Assembly (NCBI GenBank): GCA_947475895.1
Contig: CANJMF010000002.1
Span: 369,504-433,503, forward strand
Direction: 5' to 3'
Length of the DNA: 64,000 nt
DNA from: Fidelibacterota bacterium
GTDB lineage: Bacteria; Pseudomonadota; Alphaproteobacteria; Rhodospirillales; Rhodospirillaceae
Positions 46,080-55,005 of the stretch are shown here, one piece after another (position 1 is the stretch's first letter; the number at the start of each line of letters is the position of its first letter). Both the position numbers and the translations under genes were made by a program. Below the pieces are notes generated by a model, which worked only from the letters and a program-made list of their open reading frames with translations, did no database searches and was not told the origin of the DNA.

Positions 46080-47006
46080 CTAGACCGTCGCCTGCCGTAA
46101 AATCGCCGCCGCGAACATGGCTTGTCCTTCCGGCGTGCGCAAATTCAGCTCGCCTTTGGAGAGGCGCACATAGCATTCACCCAAGGTGGGCGTTGCGGCG
46201 CGGGTTTGAAATTTCACCTGCGTGAGGTCGGGCACAAGACGCAGGAAGATGGCCCCGTAGACGGCACGCGCATAATTCAAAAGCGCGATGAAGCTCAAAT
46301 GCTGTGTGGGTGAAATGTCGGACGCTTCCTGCACCGCGAGCAATCCGAGGGCAACATCGTCGGGCAAGTTCATGAACAGCGCAAAAATCGCGAGGTCGAT
46401 ATAGGGGTGTGCGAGTGATGCGCGCTCCCAATCCACCAGCCACACTTGCGTGCCGTCCCAGATCAGGTTGGCGGGATTGACGTCGTTGTGGCTGAAGACG
46501 CGACGCGGATCGTGTTCGAACACCGCGTTGCCGGCGGTGATGTGAACCTCGAGCGCCCGCGCCCATACGGGAAACCCGTCGCGGCGCTTTTGCTCGTCCC
46601 AAGCCGTCTCGCCGAAGGTGGGCTCGAAAGGCGGCATGTGGGGCGCTGGGATCGCGTGAAGCCGCCCCAGCGTCTCGGCGAGATTTTTGAGCGCCAACGG
46701 GCGAACGGCGGGATGAGCGAGCGCCGCGCCAAACGATCCGCCCTCGGCTTTTTTGGACACGATGGCGCGGGCCGCCTCGTCCACCAAAACAATCTCGGGC
46801 GCGATGCCCTGCGCCGCTGCCGATTGTTGCGCCATGGCCATCTCGGAAAAATCTTCACGTTCAGGTGCGTGAAGGCGCAGGAAAAAGTCGCCCTGCTCCG
46901 TCGCGACCGCATAAACGCCGGCACCCGACAGGCCGCCGGTGATAGGCGTTATGGATGTGACCGCGCCAAAGCGCGCGGCGGGAAAGAAGGCTTCAAAGTT
47001 TTGCAT
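46080..47006 (-). CDS. aminoglycoside phosphotransferase (APH) family kinase
   Basis: 308 residues. Catalytic loop FSHNDVNPANLIWDG near 165 (HxDxxxxN) and WLVDWERASLAHPYIDLA with the metal Asp near 185. The N-terminal lobe starts TGGLSGAGVYAVA (nucleotide loop). APH-fold kinases phosphorylate choline, ethanolamine-like alcohols or homoserine as often as antibiotics, so the substrate is open. It follows the secreted VTCD protein gene by 32 bases on the same strand. Confidence 0.87.
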   Translation of the reverse strand: MQNFEAFFPAARFGAVTSITPITGGLSGAGVYAVATEQGDFFLRLHAPEREDFSEMAMAQQSAAAQGIAPEIVLVDEAARAIVSKKAEGGSFGAALAHPAVRPLALKNLAETLGRLHAIPAPHMPPFEPTFGETAWDEQKRRDGFPVWARALEVHITAGNAVFEHDPRRVFSHNDVNPANLIWDGTQVWLVDWERASLAHPYIDLAIFALFMNLPDDVALGLLAVQEASDISPTQHLSFIALLNYARAVYGAIFLRLVPDLTQVKFQTRAATPTLGECYVRLSKGELNLRTPEGQAMFAAAILRQATV

Positions 47007-47038
47007 GAGCGGAAAATGGCTGATTCTACGGCCCGTGC

Positions 47039-47548
47039 CTAGTCGCAGGTGACGACTTTGCCCGGTTGACCGCCCAAGATTGTGACGAGGCGCCAGCCGT
47101 CGAGGGTTTTTGTGTAGAGGTACGACGCGGTCAGTTCCGCCAGCATCGTTCCATCTTTATTGATGCGCTGGAATTTGCCGCTCATGATCGCGTTCGTGGG
47201 CGTGAGCACGCAGACGATGGGGTCTTTAAAGACCGAGTGGTCGTAGTCGGTTTTGGCGAGCGATTGAAACAGGCCGTCGTACATGGCGGCGACTTTATCG
47301 GGCGTCATGACGCTGACGCCGTTGGCCCCCAACGAAATACCGGGATTGGCCCAGACTTTTTCGACGATGCCTTTGGTATCGCGCGCGGAGAAAATGCGCC
47401 GATAGTCTTCGGCGGCTGCACGGACATCGGCTTTGATTTTGGCGAGTTCGGCGGCCGTGAATTGCGACTGTTGTTGCGCGAAACTCGGTGCGCTCACGGC
47501 TCCCGCGACCAGCAGGCCAACGGCCGCAGCGAACGAACGAAATTTCAT
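47039..47548 (-). CDS. secreted VTCD-ending protein (paralogue 1)
   Basis: 169 residues with a signal peptide (about 1-24, APSFAQQ). The mature chain starts LAKIKADVRAAAEDY and includes the segment DTKGIVEKVWANPG, then MTPDKVAAMYDGL and a C-terminal VTCD. This outline is shared with the 169-residue gene at 55006-55515. An NTF2/SnoaL-like alpha-beta barrel is plausible. Two Cys (IVCVL and VTCD) could pair. Periplasmic; no function known. Confidence 0.7.
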   Translation of the reverse strand: MKFRSFAAAVGLLVAGAVSAPSFAQQQSQFTAAELAKIKADVRAAAEDYRRIFSARDTKGIVEKVWANPGISLGANGVSVMTPDKVAAMYDGLFQSLAKTDYDHSVFKDPIVCVLTPTNAIMSGKFQRINKDGTMLAELTASYLYTKTLDGWRLVTILGGQPGKVVTCD

Positions 47549-47644
47549 CGAGAGTCTTCCCCAGGGTTTCAGGCGAACGCCAAACGTCTCGGCATGTTGG
47601 CAGGCCTGCGTTCCCGTTGCAACTCGGGGAGCTTCGGTCGGCGC

Positions 47645-47671
47645 GGGAGGGCGAGTTTGACTCGCCCTCCC
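47645..47671. terminator. strong hairpin between the autotransporter and the VTCD gene
   Basis: Perfect 11-base stem GGGAGGGCGAG / CTCGCCCTCCC with a TTTGA loop, 16 bases past the autotransporter stop. There is no T run, so it may act as a mRNA 3' stabiliser or a Rho-assisted stop rather than a classic intrinsic terminator. Confidence 0.6.
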
Positions 47672-47686
47672 CCTCGCCGGTCGGCG

Positions 47687-49840
47687 TTACATGCGCACGA
47701 CCAATTTGATCATCGCCTGGTGGGCGACGTAGCTGTCGCTGCGCCATTGGTAATCATAGACACCTTCGACCGACCATGCGCTGCTGTTGGCCAGGTTGAC
47801 TCCTGCGCCGACATTGAACGTTTCGCGCGACGGTTTGAGTCCGGCGGTTACGAACGTACCGCCACCGCCGGCAAAGGCGGCCGTGGCGCGCATGGTTTCG
47901 CTGCCGAATGCATGCAGCCAGTTGCCGTGAATTTCGGGGCGGATGATGTCGGTATCGTTGAGTTGGACGCGATAGCTGATTTTTCCGCCTAAGCCGGTTT
48001 GGACAAATTCATAAGTCTTGGCGTTGATATGCAGTGCGACCGAGTCCGCGCCGGTCTCGGTGTAGGCGTTGGTATGCAAGTGCGTGTATTGCACGGTCGC
48101 CAGCGGTGTGACGACAGTGGCGCCGTCCTCGAGCGTGAAGTGATAGCCCGTAGAGGCGAAGGCCGTGTATTGCGTGCCGTGGAATTTCGCTTGCGGCGTG
48201 GCGTCCACGCCGGTGAACGAGACACGACGCGCGCCGGTATAGCGATCGATCCCATAAACCAAAGATACGTTGGCGAACCACGCACTGGGTGCATAGGTCG
48301 CGTAGAGCATCGCTTGATAGGAATCGACATGGGCGGTGCTGCTGCCGGTGGTGCTGTCGACGGTTGAGCCGGCGTAGCGAATGCCGCCGCCGATGCGCGT
48401 GGCTTCACCGACGGGCGCGTCGTAAGCGAGCGTTCCGCCCATGATCGCGGAGTTATTGCCTTCAAACCCGCGAACGTCGTCTTGCTGGCCGAAGTAGCCA
48501 AAGAGCGTTCCCCAGAATTGGCCGTCCATGTCATTGGGCGGACAGGCTGATTCGGCGCGATGGGCGCGACGGTTGGCAGAGTCTTCCTGGATCAAACGAT
48601 CGCACGAGAAATGCGCGGCCAACGCATCTTGCATCCGCTGTGTGGCGCGGAAAGCGATTTGGGGCGCCGCGAGACTGGCCGTGCCCGGAGCAAGTTGGCC
48701 GAGCGCCGTCGCGACCGCTGTGGCGTTCGGCAGCAACGTGATGGCCGTCAGGACCGGCGTCGTCACCGGTGTAACCGGCAACGCGTCGATGACTGGGGCT
48801 ATGATAATGGGCACCAGCGGGTTCACGACCGGAGTCACAGGCGTGGTGCCAGGCACGGTCGGCACAACAACCGGCGTGACGATGACCGCCAGCGGGATCT
48901 GCGTGGTCGTGATGATCACGCGGCCGTTGGCCGTGGGGCTGGCCGAGAATTGATAGCGCGTGGAATTGTCGGTCGCGATCACGGTGCTGCCGTTGGTACC
49001 GCTGGTGGCATCGACGATGTTGAAGCTGGTGCCATTGGCGATGGGGCCTGTGACGACAACGTTGACCTGCAGCGCATTACCAATGGTGGCCGCGCCGACG
49101 GGAACGATTTTTCCATAGAGCGACGGACTGAAGATCGTGGTGTTGATGACGCCTGCCACCGGGATCGCGAAAGCGCCGGCCACGTTCAAGGTGTTGGTGT
49201 CGAGGTTATAAATACCCGCGTTCACTTGTCCGGTGATCAGCGCATTTCCGCCGACGACATTGATTTGTTTCAAACCGCTGGCGGCGCCGACAGCGCCGTC
49301 AAGAATGCTGTTGCCATTCAACGTGAGGGTCCCGGTGCGCGCGCCGGCCGAATTGGTGATGGCGGCTTTGACCGTCTTACCGGAAGCGACGTTGATGAAG
49401 CCATTGCCGGCAAAATCCAGCGTCGAGCCGGTGTTGCTGACGAAACCGCCGTTGAAATTGACTGTGCCCGTGCCCGCGACGGAGAACGTCGTCGCGTAAA
49501 CCGGGCCGCTAAAGGTGACGGTATTGGCGTTGGTGCCCGCAGAGATATTCAGAAACGGCGTTCCGATGGCGCCGACAAACCCGGTGACCGTGGAAGAATT
49601 CGCAAACACGATATTGGCGGTATTCGCCGCATCGGTGGTGATGGCTCCACCGGCGTCGTTGCTGGTGTTGATGTTCTGCGCACCGACGGACAGGGTCCCT
49701 GGACCTGTTGCGTCGACACCGCTAACGACACCCACCGCGTTCACGACGCCCGGCAGCACGACAATTTGGCGCGCGAGAGCCATGGGCGACCAAGCCGTCA
49801 CGGCGACGCCGAGCATGGGAATGAAGAATGATGTTTTCAA
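47687..49840 (-). CDS. autotransporter-type outer-membrane protein
   Basis: 717 residues. TTG start at 49840 with AGGAG five bases upstream. A signal peptide spans about 1-23. The passenger (about 24-330) is low-complexity Gly/Asn/Thr/Val-rich, with short repeats (TVTFSG, TLTLNG) typical of beta-helices. A Val/Pro/Thr linker lies at about 330-385, and the C-terminal 280 residues are a type V beta-barrel (TQRMQDALAAHFS and DGQFWGTLFGYFGQQDD). The chain ends LVVRM rather than the aromatic residue expected for BamA recognition. The ligand or adhesion target is unknown. Confidence 0.85.
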   Translation of the reverse strand: MKTSFFIPMLGVAVTAWSPMALARQIVVLPGVVNAVGVVSGVDATGPGTLSVGAQNINTSNDAGGAITTDAANTANIVFANSSTVTGFVGAIGTPFLNISAGTNANTVTFSGPVYATTFSVAGTGTVNFNGGFVSNTGSTLDFAGNGFINVASGKTVKAAITNSAGARTGTLTLNGNSILDGAVGAASGLKQINVVGGNALITGQVNAGIYNLDTNTLNVAGAFAIPVAGVINTTIFSPSLYGKIVPVGAATIGNALQVNVVVTGPIANGTSFNIVDATSGTNGSTVIATDNSTRYQFSASPTANGRVIITTTQIPLAVIVTPVVVPTVPGTTPVTPVVNPLVPIIIAPVIDALPVTPVTTPVLTAITLLPNATAVATALGQLAPGTASLAAPQIAFRATQRMQDALAAHFSCDRLIQEDSANRRAHRAESACPPNDMDGQFWGTLFGYFGQQDDVRGFEGNNSAIMGGTLAYDAPVGEATRIGGGIRYAGSTVDSTTGSSTAHVDSYQAMLYATYAPSAWFANVSLVYGIDRYTGARRVSFTGVDATPQAKFHGTQYTAFASTGYHFTLEDGATVVTPLATVQYTHLHTNAYTETGADSVALHINAKTYEFVQTGLGGKISYRVQLNDTDIIRPEIHGNWLHAFGSETMRATAAFAGGGGTFVTAGLKPSRETFNVGAGVNLANSSAWSVEGVYDYQWRSDSYVAHQAMIKLVVRM

Positions 49841-50174
49841 GAAAGCTCCTTAAATATTTCCAAGAGATATGGCGCGACAAAAGAGCGCGTGCACAACGCA
49901 CACAAAAAGTTAGCCGCGCCTGTAAGTGGGGACGCGCGGGGACATCCCACACGCGAACGTCGCTCTCAATAGATGTACAGCGCTCGCGGCGCTGTTCCAT
50001 TCTGCACAGTCGCTCCATTAGCGAGCGTGTAGCGGTCATGGCAATTGAAACCCTGACGTGTGTTCCCTATTGGACAGCGCATGCATCGCACTGCGTGCAT
50101 ATTGATGAGGCCTGAGGCGCAATCGGTCCATCGGACGCTTGCTTCAGTTTTTTTCACACGCAAACAGGTTTTAG
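49841..50174. other. intergenic region between autotransporter and DUF3185 genes
   Basis: 334 bases without a supported gene; the genes on both sides start outward from it, so it must hold divergent promoters. The only clear structure is the palindrome-like ATGCATCGCACTGCGTGCAT at 50081-50100. I could not fix -35/-10 boxes. Confidence 0.5.
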
Positions 50175-50390
50175 ATGAACACGAAAACCATTCTCGGCAT
50201 CGTCATTGTCGCCGTCGGCGTCGTTCTGCTCGTTATGGGTTTTAACGCTTCGGACGCGCCCGCAGATCAAATCACTAAGTCGCTTACCGGCCACTACACC
50301 GATTGGACGATGCGTTACATCGTCGGCGGCGTGGCGGCAGTGATCGGTGGCGGACTGCTCGCGGTGTTTGGAAATCGATCGCCCCGATAA
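50175..50390 (+). CDS. DUF3185-type small membrane protein
   Basis: 71 residues, two helices: ILGIVIVAVGVVLLVMGFNA at 6-25 and YIVGGVAAVIGGGLLAVFG at about 48-66, joined by a polar loop with LTGHYTDWTMR. This matches DUF3185, whose role is unknown. It is followed 45 bases later by the RcnB/glycine-zipper gene in the same direction. Confidence 0.8.
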   Translation: MNTKTILGIVIVAVGVVLLVMGFNASDAPADQITKSLTGHYTDWTMRYIVGGVAAVIGGGLLAVFGNRSPR

Positions 50391-50435
50391 GCACCCCCCT
50401 TCATTCTTTTTTCTGAACCTCCATCGGAGACGCCC

Positions 50436-51296
50436 ATGCTCAGCCCTCGCCTCACCTTCAAGAAGATTTTCGCCGCCGCGTTATTGGCAAGCCTGTCATT
50501 CACCGCATTCGATGCCGCCGTCGCGCGCGATAACGACAATCGCGGCCGAGATCGCGACAATCGCCATGATTCGGACGTCTCCGACCGCGGCGGCAAGGCG
50601 CACCAAGCCTGGAGCCGCGGCCAGAGAATTTCGCGCGAAGACAGGCGCGATTCCAATGTCTTTTACGGATGGCGCGAGAGCGGCCTACGCCAGCCGCCGC
50701 GCGGCTCGCAATGGTTCGTGCTCGATGGTCAATATCTTTTGGTGCAGACGCGCTCGGGTTCCATTGCCGAAGTTAGACTCGTTCCGCCGCGCGCTGTCGA
50801 ACGTGGCGACGGCGACCGCGATCAACTGTGGCGTCAGCGATATCGCCGGTCCTACGACTACAACGACGACGTCGCGTATACGGAATGTCGCAGCCAGCCC
50901 GACCCGGCCGGCGTTTTGGCGGGTGCCTTTCTCGGTGCCGTGATTGGAAATGCTGCGGGCGGGCGCCATGACCGCGGCGGCGCAACGGCGGCCGGCGTCA
51001 TTGCCGGCGGCACGTTAGGTGCCGCGCTGACGTCGAAGATGGATTGCAGTGACCGCAGCTACGCTTATCAGACTTATTCACTGGGATTTAACGGTGGCCG
51101 CGCGGACGCACACTATCGTTGGACCAATCCGCAAAATCAGCACCGCGGCGAAATGCATGTGCTCGATTACTATCGCGATGAAGACAACTTCCGTTGCGCG
51201 GTGTTCGTGCAGACGGTTTACAGGGGCAACCGCTCTGAGGAAGTCCGTGGCCGCGCGTGTCAGCAGCCGAACGGGACCTGGACGATTATCGACTAG
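50436..51296 (+). CDS. exported RcnB-like and glycine-zipper protein
   Basis: 286 residues with a signal peptide (about 1-30). The first half has Arg/Asp-rich repeats (DNRGRDRDNRHDSD) and an RcnB-like segment (GWRESGLRQPPRGSQWFVLD near 77) implicated elsewhere in metal or envelope homeostasis. The second half has a glycine-zipper membrane region (GVLAGAFLGAVIGNAAGG, IAGGTLGAALTS near 150-190), then a C-terminal 17-kDa-antigen-like domain with Cys at GRACQQPNG. A fusion of these modules is unusual. Outer-membrane association is likely. Confidence 0.75.
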   Translation: MLSPRLTFKKIFAAALLASLSFTAFDAAVARDNDNRGRDRDNRHDSDVSDRGGKAHQAWSRGQRISREDRRDSNVFYGWRESGLRQPPRGSQWFVLDGQYLLVQTRSGSIAEVRLVPPRAVERGDGDRDQLWRQRYRRSYDYNDDVAYTECRSQPDPAGVLAGAFLGAVIGNAAGGRHDRGGATAAGVIAGGTLGAALTSKMDCSDRSYAYQTYSLGFNGGRADAHYRWTNPQNQHRGEMHVLDYYRDEDNFRCAVFVQTVYRGNRSEEVRGRACQQPNGTWTIID

Positions 51297-51372
51297 CCCG
51301 GCGTCGCTTCGTTATAACACCGTATGGCGCTCGGGTATTCTCTCCGAGCGCCATATTTCGTTCTGGGCAAAC

Positions 51373-52515
51373 TCACGCCGTGGCAGCGCACCACCGCCCC
51401 CACAGCTTTTTGTATTCCGATTCCACAGCGGCGACGTAAGTGTCGGCGTCACCCAGGACGGATTTACCGAGGCGCGCGCGCAGGGTTTGTCTGAGTGCGT
51501 TCAATTGCTCTAGATCGCGCGCCTTCTGAACGGCCAGCGCAACGAATGCGTCTTCGGTCTCCGCGATCCAGTCCGTGAGGCCCACGGCCGTCAAAAATGA
51601 TGCCGATAACCGGCCAACCAAGGTGGGCCATTTCAGCGTGACGACAGGCACGCCCATCATCAATCCCTCGAGCGTCGTCAGGCCGCCGGAATGAGGAAAG
51701 GCATCGAGCGCCATATCGATCTGATGGAAGGCCGCTACATGCTCGGGCCACGAGGTCCGGCCCAAAATTGTAATGCGTCCGTGATCGATGCCCGCATCGG
51801 TGAAAGGTTTGAGGACGCGCTCGCGCAGATGTGGGTGCTCGAGGCCGTTGGTCTTGACGACCATTGTGCTGTTTGGAACGGCCACCAACACGCGCGCCCA
51901 GGTTTTCAGCGTTTGATCGGAGATTTTAGCCAGGCGGTTGAAGGAGCCGAACGTCACGGTTTTTTTTGCGAAAGCCGGTAAGGCGTTTACGTCAGGATAC
52001 TTCGTCAGGAAAAACGCGGGGCAAACGACGTTGGGGAGGTAGACGACCTGTTCGGCGTAAAACTTTTTTTCATCCTCGGGGATAATCACCGGGTCGGCAA
52101 AAATAGCATCCACGGCCTTCATACCCGTGCCGGTGATGTAGCCCCAGGCGGTGATCTGAACCGGCGCGGGCTTGATCGCGAATACGCCCAAGCGATTGCC
52201 GGCGGAATGGCCGGAGAGATCGACCAAAATATCGATGCCGTCGTCGCGGATCATGTGCGCCGCTGCTGCGTCGGACAAGCGTCCAATCTCGCGCCACTGG
52301 GTCACGTTTTGCTGGAAGCGGCGCGTGACGGCGTCGGCCTTGGCGGAATTGCTGTAAGCGAAAACCTGAAATGCGCCGGCATTAAACTTCGTCAGCATGG
52401 CACCGAAAACCAGGGCCGCCGAGTGTTCGCGAAAATCGGCGGAGACATAGCCGACTTTTATGATGCGATTGGGATCGGGAGCATTGGCGAAAGGCGCGTT
52501 GTTCAACTTGGGGGG
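51373..52515 (-). CDS. SPINDLY/O-GlcNAc-transferase-like C-terminal catalytic half (frameshifted from TPR half)
   Basis: Catalytic half of a TPR-OGT glycosyltransferase. After the slip site it reads KLNNAPFANAPDPNR, then VGYVSADFREHSAA (typical OGT start), LVDLSGHSAGNRLGVFA, AWGYITGTGMKAVDAIFADP and FGSFNRLAKISDQTLKTW, with the UDP-GlcNAc-binding late block HSGGLTTLEGLMMGVPVVT. Its frame is open upstream to 52698, but that part is a shadow of the TPR gene. In relatives this half follows TPR repeats in one protein; here a C7 tract (52510-52516) puts them out of frame. One added C gives 692 codons. It may be error, mutation or phase variation. Confidence 0.8.
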   Translation of the reverse strand, partial: PPKLNNAPFANAPDPNRIIKVGYVSADFREHSAALVFGAMLTKFNAGAFQVFAYSNSAKADAVTRRFQQNVTQWREIGRLSDAAAAHMIRDDGIDILVDLSGHSAGNRLGVFAIKPAPVQITAWGYITGTGMKAVDAIFADPVIIPEDEKKFYAEQVVYLPNVVCPAFFLTKYPDVNALPAFAKKTVTFGSFNRLAKISDQTLKTWARVLVAVPNSTMVVKTNGLEHPHLRERVLKPFTDAGIDHGRITILGRTSWPEHVAAFHQIDMALDAFPHSGGLTTLEGLMMGVPVVTLKWPTLVGRLSASFLTAVGLTDWIAETEDAFVALAVQKARDLEQLNALRQTLRARLGKSVLGDADTYVAAVESEYKKLWGRWCAATA

Positions 52516-53450
52516 GCCGCGAAGCGTTCCGCCCAGTGTCGGCGCTCGGACTGCGCCGAGGCCGTCGTGGTTGCATCCGTCAAATCGCGAATGAAGATAA
52601 GCGTGCCGTAGGCGCCGGCGTCGTTGGGTTGAAGGGCAATGGCTTGGCGGCAATTGTCTTCGGCTTCGATCAAACGCCCCTGGACTTGCAGCAGGCACGC
52701 TAATTTATGGTGGGCCTCGGCATTCCGAGGGCCGAGCGCGATGCTTAAGCGAAAGCAGGCCTCGGCTTCCATCCACCTTCCCTGTTCTTGAAGCAGATAA
52801 CCGAGCGTGGAATGGATTTTGGCGTTGGCGGGGTCGCGTGCGATGGCTTTACGCGCAAGCGCTTCCGCTTCGGCCAGCCGGCCATGCTCTTGCAACAGTG
52901 CGCCCAGCATGGCGTGGAGTTTGAAATCGCCGGGCCGCAGTTGAACGGCCGTTTCATAACTGGCGATGGCCGCGTCGGTTTGCCCCATAGCGTTGAGCGC
53001 GGACCCGCGATTGATGTAGGCCTCGGCATATTCCGGTTTGAGGGCGATGGCCGTGTCGTAGCTGGCGACCGCATCCGCTCCTTCACCAAATGTGCGCAGC
53101 GCATTGCCACGATTGTAGTGAATGGCGGCGGAGTCCGGCTTGAGGGCGATGGCTTTATCGAAGCTTGCGATGGCGGCAGGTCTTTGACCCAAGACCTCGA
53201 ACGCTGCCCCGAGGTTGGCGTGAAACGCCGCGTTGTTGGGTTGAAGCACGATGGCTTTGCCGATGAGATCGACGGTGCGTGCGGACTCTCCCACGTGATG
53301 CGCGAGAAGACCCAGCAAGTGCAACGCATGAGTGTGATTGGGTTCGGCGGCAAGAACGTCTTCGCACGCGGCTTTCGCCGCTTCGACTTGCTTATTATTC
53401 CAAGCCGTAAGGGCGCGTTCGAAGGTAACACGTATGTGATCCGCAGACAT
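52503..53450 (-). CDS. TPR half of the SPINDLY/OGT-like protein (frameshifted)
   Basis: 315 residues, nearly all TPR repeats (about eight): IVLQPNNAAFHANLGAAFEVL, IALKPDSAAIHYNRGNAL, IALKPEYAEAYINRGSAL and others. The last residues, RRHWAERFAAPPS, are the standard start of the inter-domain segment, cut off by TGA at 52503 at the C7 tract. No signal peptide, so cytoplasmic. It faces the methyltransferase on the opposite strand. Evidence for the full gene comes from joining both halves. Confidence 0.85.
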   Translation of the reverse strand: MSADHIRVTFERALTAWNNKQVEAAKAACEDVLAAEPNHTHALHLLGLLAHHVGESARTVDLIGKAIVLQPNNAAFHANLGAAFEVLGQRPAAIASFDKAIALKPDSAAIHYNRGNALRTFGEGADAVASYDTAIALKPEYAEAYINRGSALNAMGQTDAAIASYETAVQLRPGDFKLHAMLGALLQEHGRLAEAEALARKAIARDPANAKIHSTLGYLLQEQGRWMEAEACFRLSIALGPRNAEAHHKLACLLQVQGRLIEAEDNCRQAIALQPNDAGAYGTLIFIRDLTDATTTASAQSERRHWAERFAAPPS

Positions 53451-53643
53451 GGCGCAGATGTTAGGCAGTGAAGGCGGAAAAATCGAGAGTCAAACGCCTA
53501 ACGCGCGACAAACAAACGTAATTTCTAGATTGATCGGACTCGCGCTTCGACACGTGTCTACGGAGGGTGCGGGGCGGCCGGCGGCGTCTCCTCATACAGG
53601 GAGATTTTCATGTTGTTGGAAGACGACGCGCGCGCCGAACACG

Positions 53644-54420
53644 ATGCTACGGCGCAAGCATCTGCCGCACCAACATGCGCCGATCCCTCCGGCTAAATCC
53701 CTCGCACATCTGAACATACCGCCGACGAAACCTTCGGTAGCACTTCAGCCGTTGTTCTCCACTCACCCCGCGAAGAACTTTGTTTTTCATCTGCTGGCGC
53801 ACCACGCCAAAACGCTCCATCCCAAAAGCGCGCTCGATGCCGGATGCGGCGATTTGCGCAACCTTCGGCATTTTCCGCGCGACTATGTGGGAATCACCCG
53901 CGAAGCCGCATTTTATTTTATGGGACTCGCCCGCGAGGAAAACCAAGACTGGATTTTGAACAACGGTCCACCGCGCGCCTACGTCACCGCCCTTGAAAGC
54001 GATTTTTCGGCGGCGGGATCGTTTGATCTGTGCGTCTGCACGCACACGCTGTTCTACATCGCGGAGAAGAAACCCGACGTAATCGCGCGTCTCGTGGAGC
54101 GCGTGAATGTGGGCGGGTCTTTCATCGTCAATGACGATATCGATCACCTTCCCATGCACCTCGATATCGTCGGGCCGCAGTTTGCCGCGCTTGAAGTTAT
54201 TTATTACGGTTGCGCGCGCACCAACGCGTTCGAGCCAAACCCGCGAAAGTCCTTTGCGCTTTCATTGGAAGAAATGAATACGCCGAACACGCCGGAGGGG
54301 CATTCACACTTTTACTTGCTGGCAACGAAAAAGAAGCTGCCCGCCTCGTCGGAGATTCCGGCCGAGAAAACGCGTCTGCGCGACAACCTGTTCGCCCTTC
54401 ACGCGCACGCCGCAGATTAA
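53644..54420 (+). CDS. class I SAM-dependent methyltransferase
   Basis: 258 residues from the ATG at 53644, though the true start is unclear (open frame to 53449; no ribosome site at either). SAM motif I is SALDAGCGDLRNLRHFP near 64; SFDLCVCTHTLFYIAE near 125 and ALEVIYYGCARTNA follow. Substrate unknown; proximity to the O-GlcNAc-transferase-like gene could mean modification of a common target, but that is speculation. A strong ribosome site upstream serves another frame (see findings). The 3' end overlaps the ICMT gene by four bases, convergent. Confidence 0.75.
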   Translation: MLRRKHLPHQHAPIPPAKSLAHLNIPPTKPSVALQPLFSTHPAKNFVFHLLAHHAKTLHPKSALDAGCGDLRNLRHFPRDYVGITREAAFYFMGLAREENQDWILNNGPPRAYVTALESDFSAAGSFDLCVCTHTLFYIAEKKPDVIARLVERVNVGGSFIVNDDIDHLPMHLDIVGPQFAALEVIYYGCARTNAFEPNPRKSFALSLEEMNTPNTPEGHSHFYLLATKKKLPASSEIPAEKTRLRDNLFALHAHAAD

Positions 54421-54992
54421 TAGATCCCCGGTATCAGCGCCCGCACCTCTTTGCGGTAAGCATCGTACTGCGCGCCGAAGTGCTCGGCGAGGAAACGCTC
54501 CTCGATGCGCAGTTTGCGGACAAAGGCGTAAGCCGCGAAAGCGACCGCGATCACGCCGCGCCATTCATCCAGCGCCACGGCAGAGCCGACGAACCCCACC
54601 AATAATCCGGTGTAGATGGGGTGTCGCGTGAAGCGATAAGGGCCCGAGCGCGTGAGTTCATGGTTTTGCTTAAGCGTGACCGTGGCGCTCCAATTGCCGG
54701 CGAGATGGCGGCGCGCCCACACCGTGTAGAGCAACCCCGCCGCCAGCAGCACGAAGCCGATCCAGTAAACGATCAAATTGCGTGGCCAGATGAGGTGCGA
54801 TAGGGCCAGAATAGCATGTGGCGGCGCGGCCAGGAGAAGAACGCTCGCCACAAGCGGCGCGATATGAGAGATGCGCGAACGCAGGCTTTCCCGGCGCACG
54901 ACAGGCTTAAAATCGCGCGCAGCGATTCTCCAGTAAATCACCCAGGCGATCCACAGCGCACTGATGAGCAGGCCGTAGAACGCGTCGTGCAT
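54417..54992 (-). CDS. isoprenylcysteine carboxyl methyltransferase (ICMT) family protein
   Basis: 191 residues with about five membrane helices. The family's cytoplasmic block is TRSGPYRFTRHPIYTGLLVGF near 113, followed by IEERFLAEHFGAQYDAYR and the terminal VRALIPGIY. Bacterial members methylate unknown small or membrane substrates. It sits 13 bases downstream of the secreted VTCD gene (55006) on the same strand. Confidence 0.9.
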   Translation of the reverse strand: MHDAFYGLLISALWIAWVIYWRIAARDFKPVVRRESLRSRISHIAPLVASVLLLAAPPHAILALSHLIWPRNLIVYWIGFVLLAAGLLYTVWARRHLAGNWSATVTLKQNHELTRSGPYRFTRHPIYTGLLVGFVGSAVALDEWRGVIAVAFAAYAFVRKLRIEERFLAEHFGAQYDAYRKEVRALIPGIY

Positions 54993-55005
54993 GGCGCGTT
55001 ATCGC

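Noticed and set aside
48560..49831. 423-codon + strand frame over the autotransporter gene
   Set aside because: Arg-rich low-complexity product; shadow of the barrel gene, which has a proper start and domain structure.
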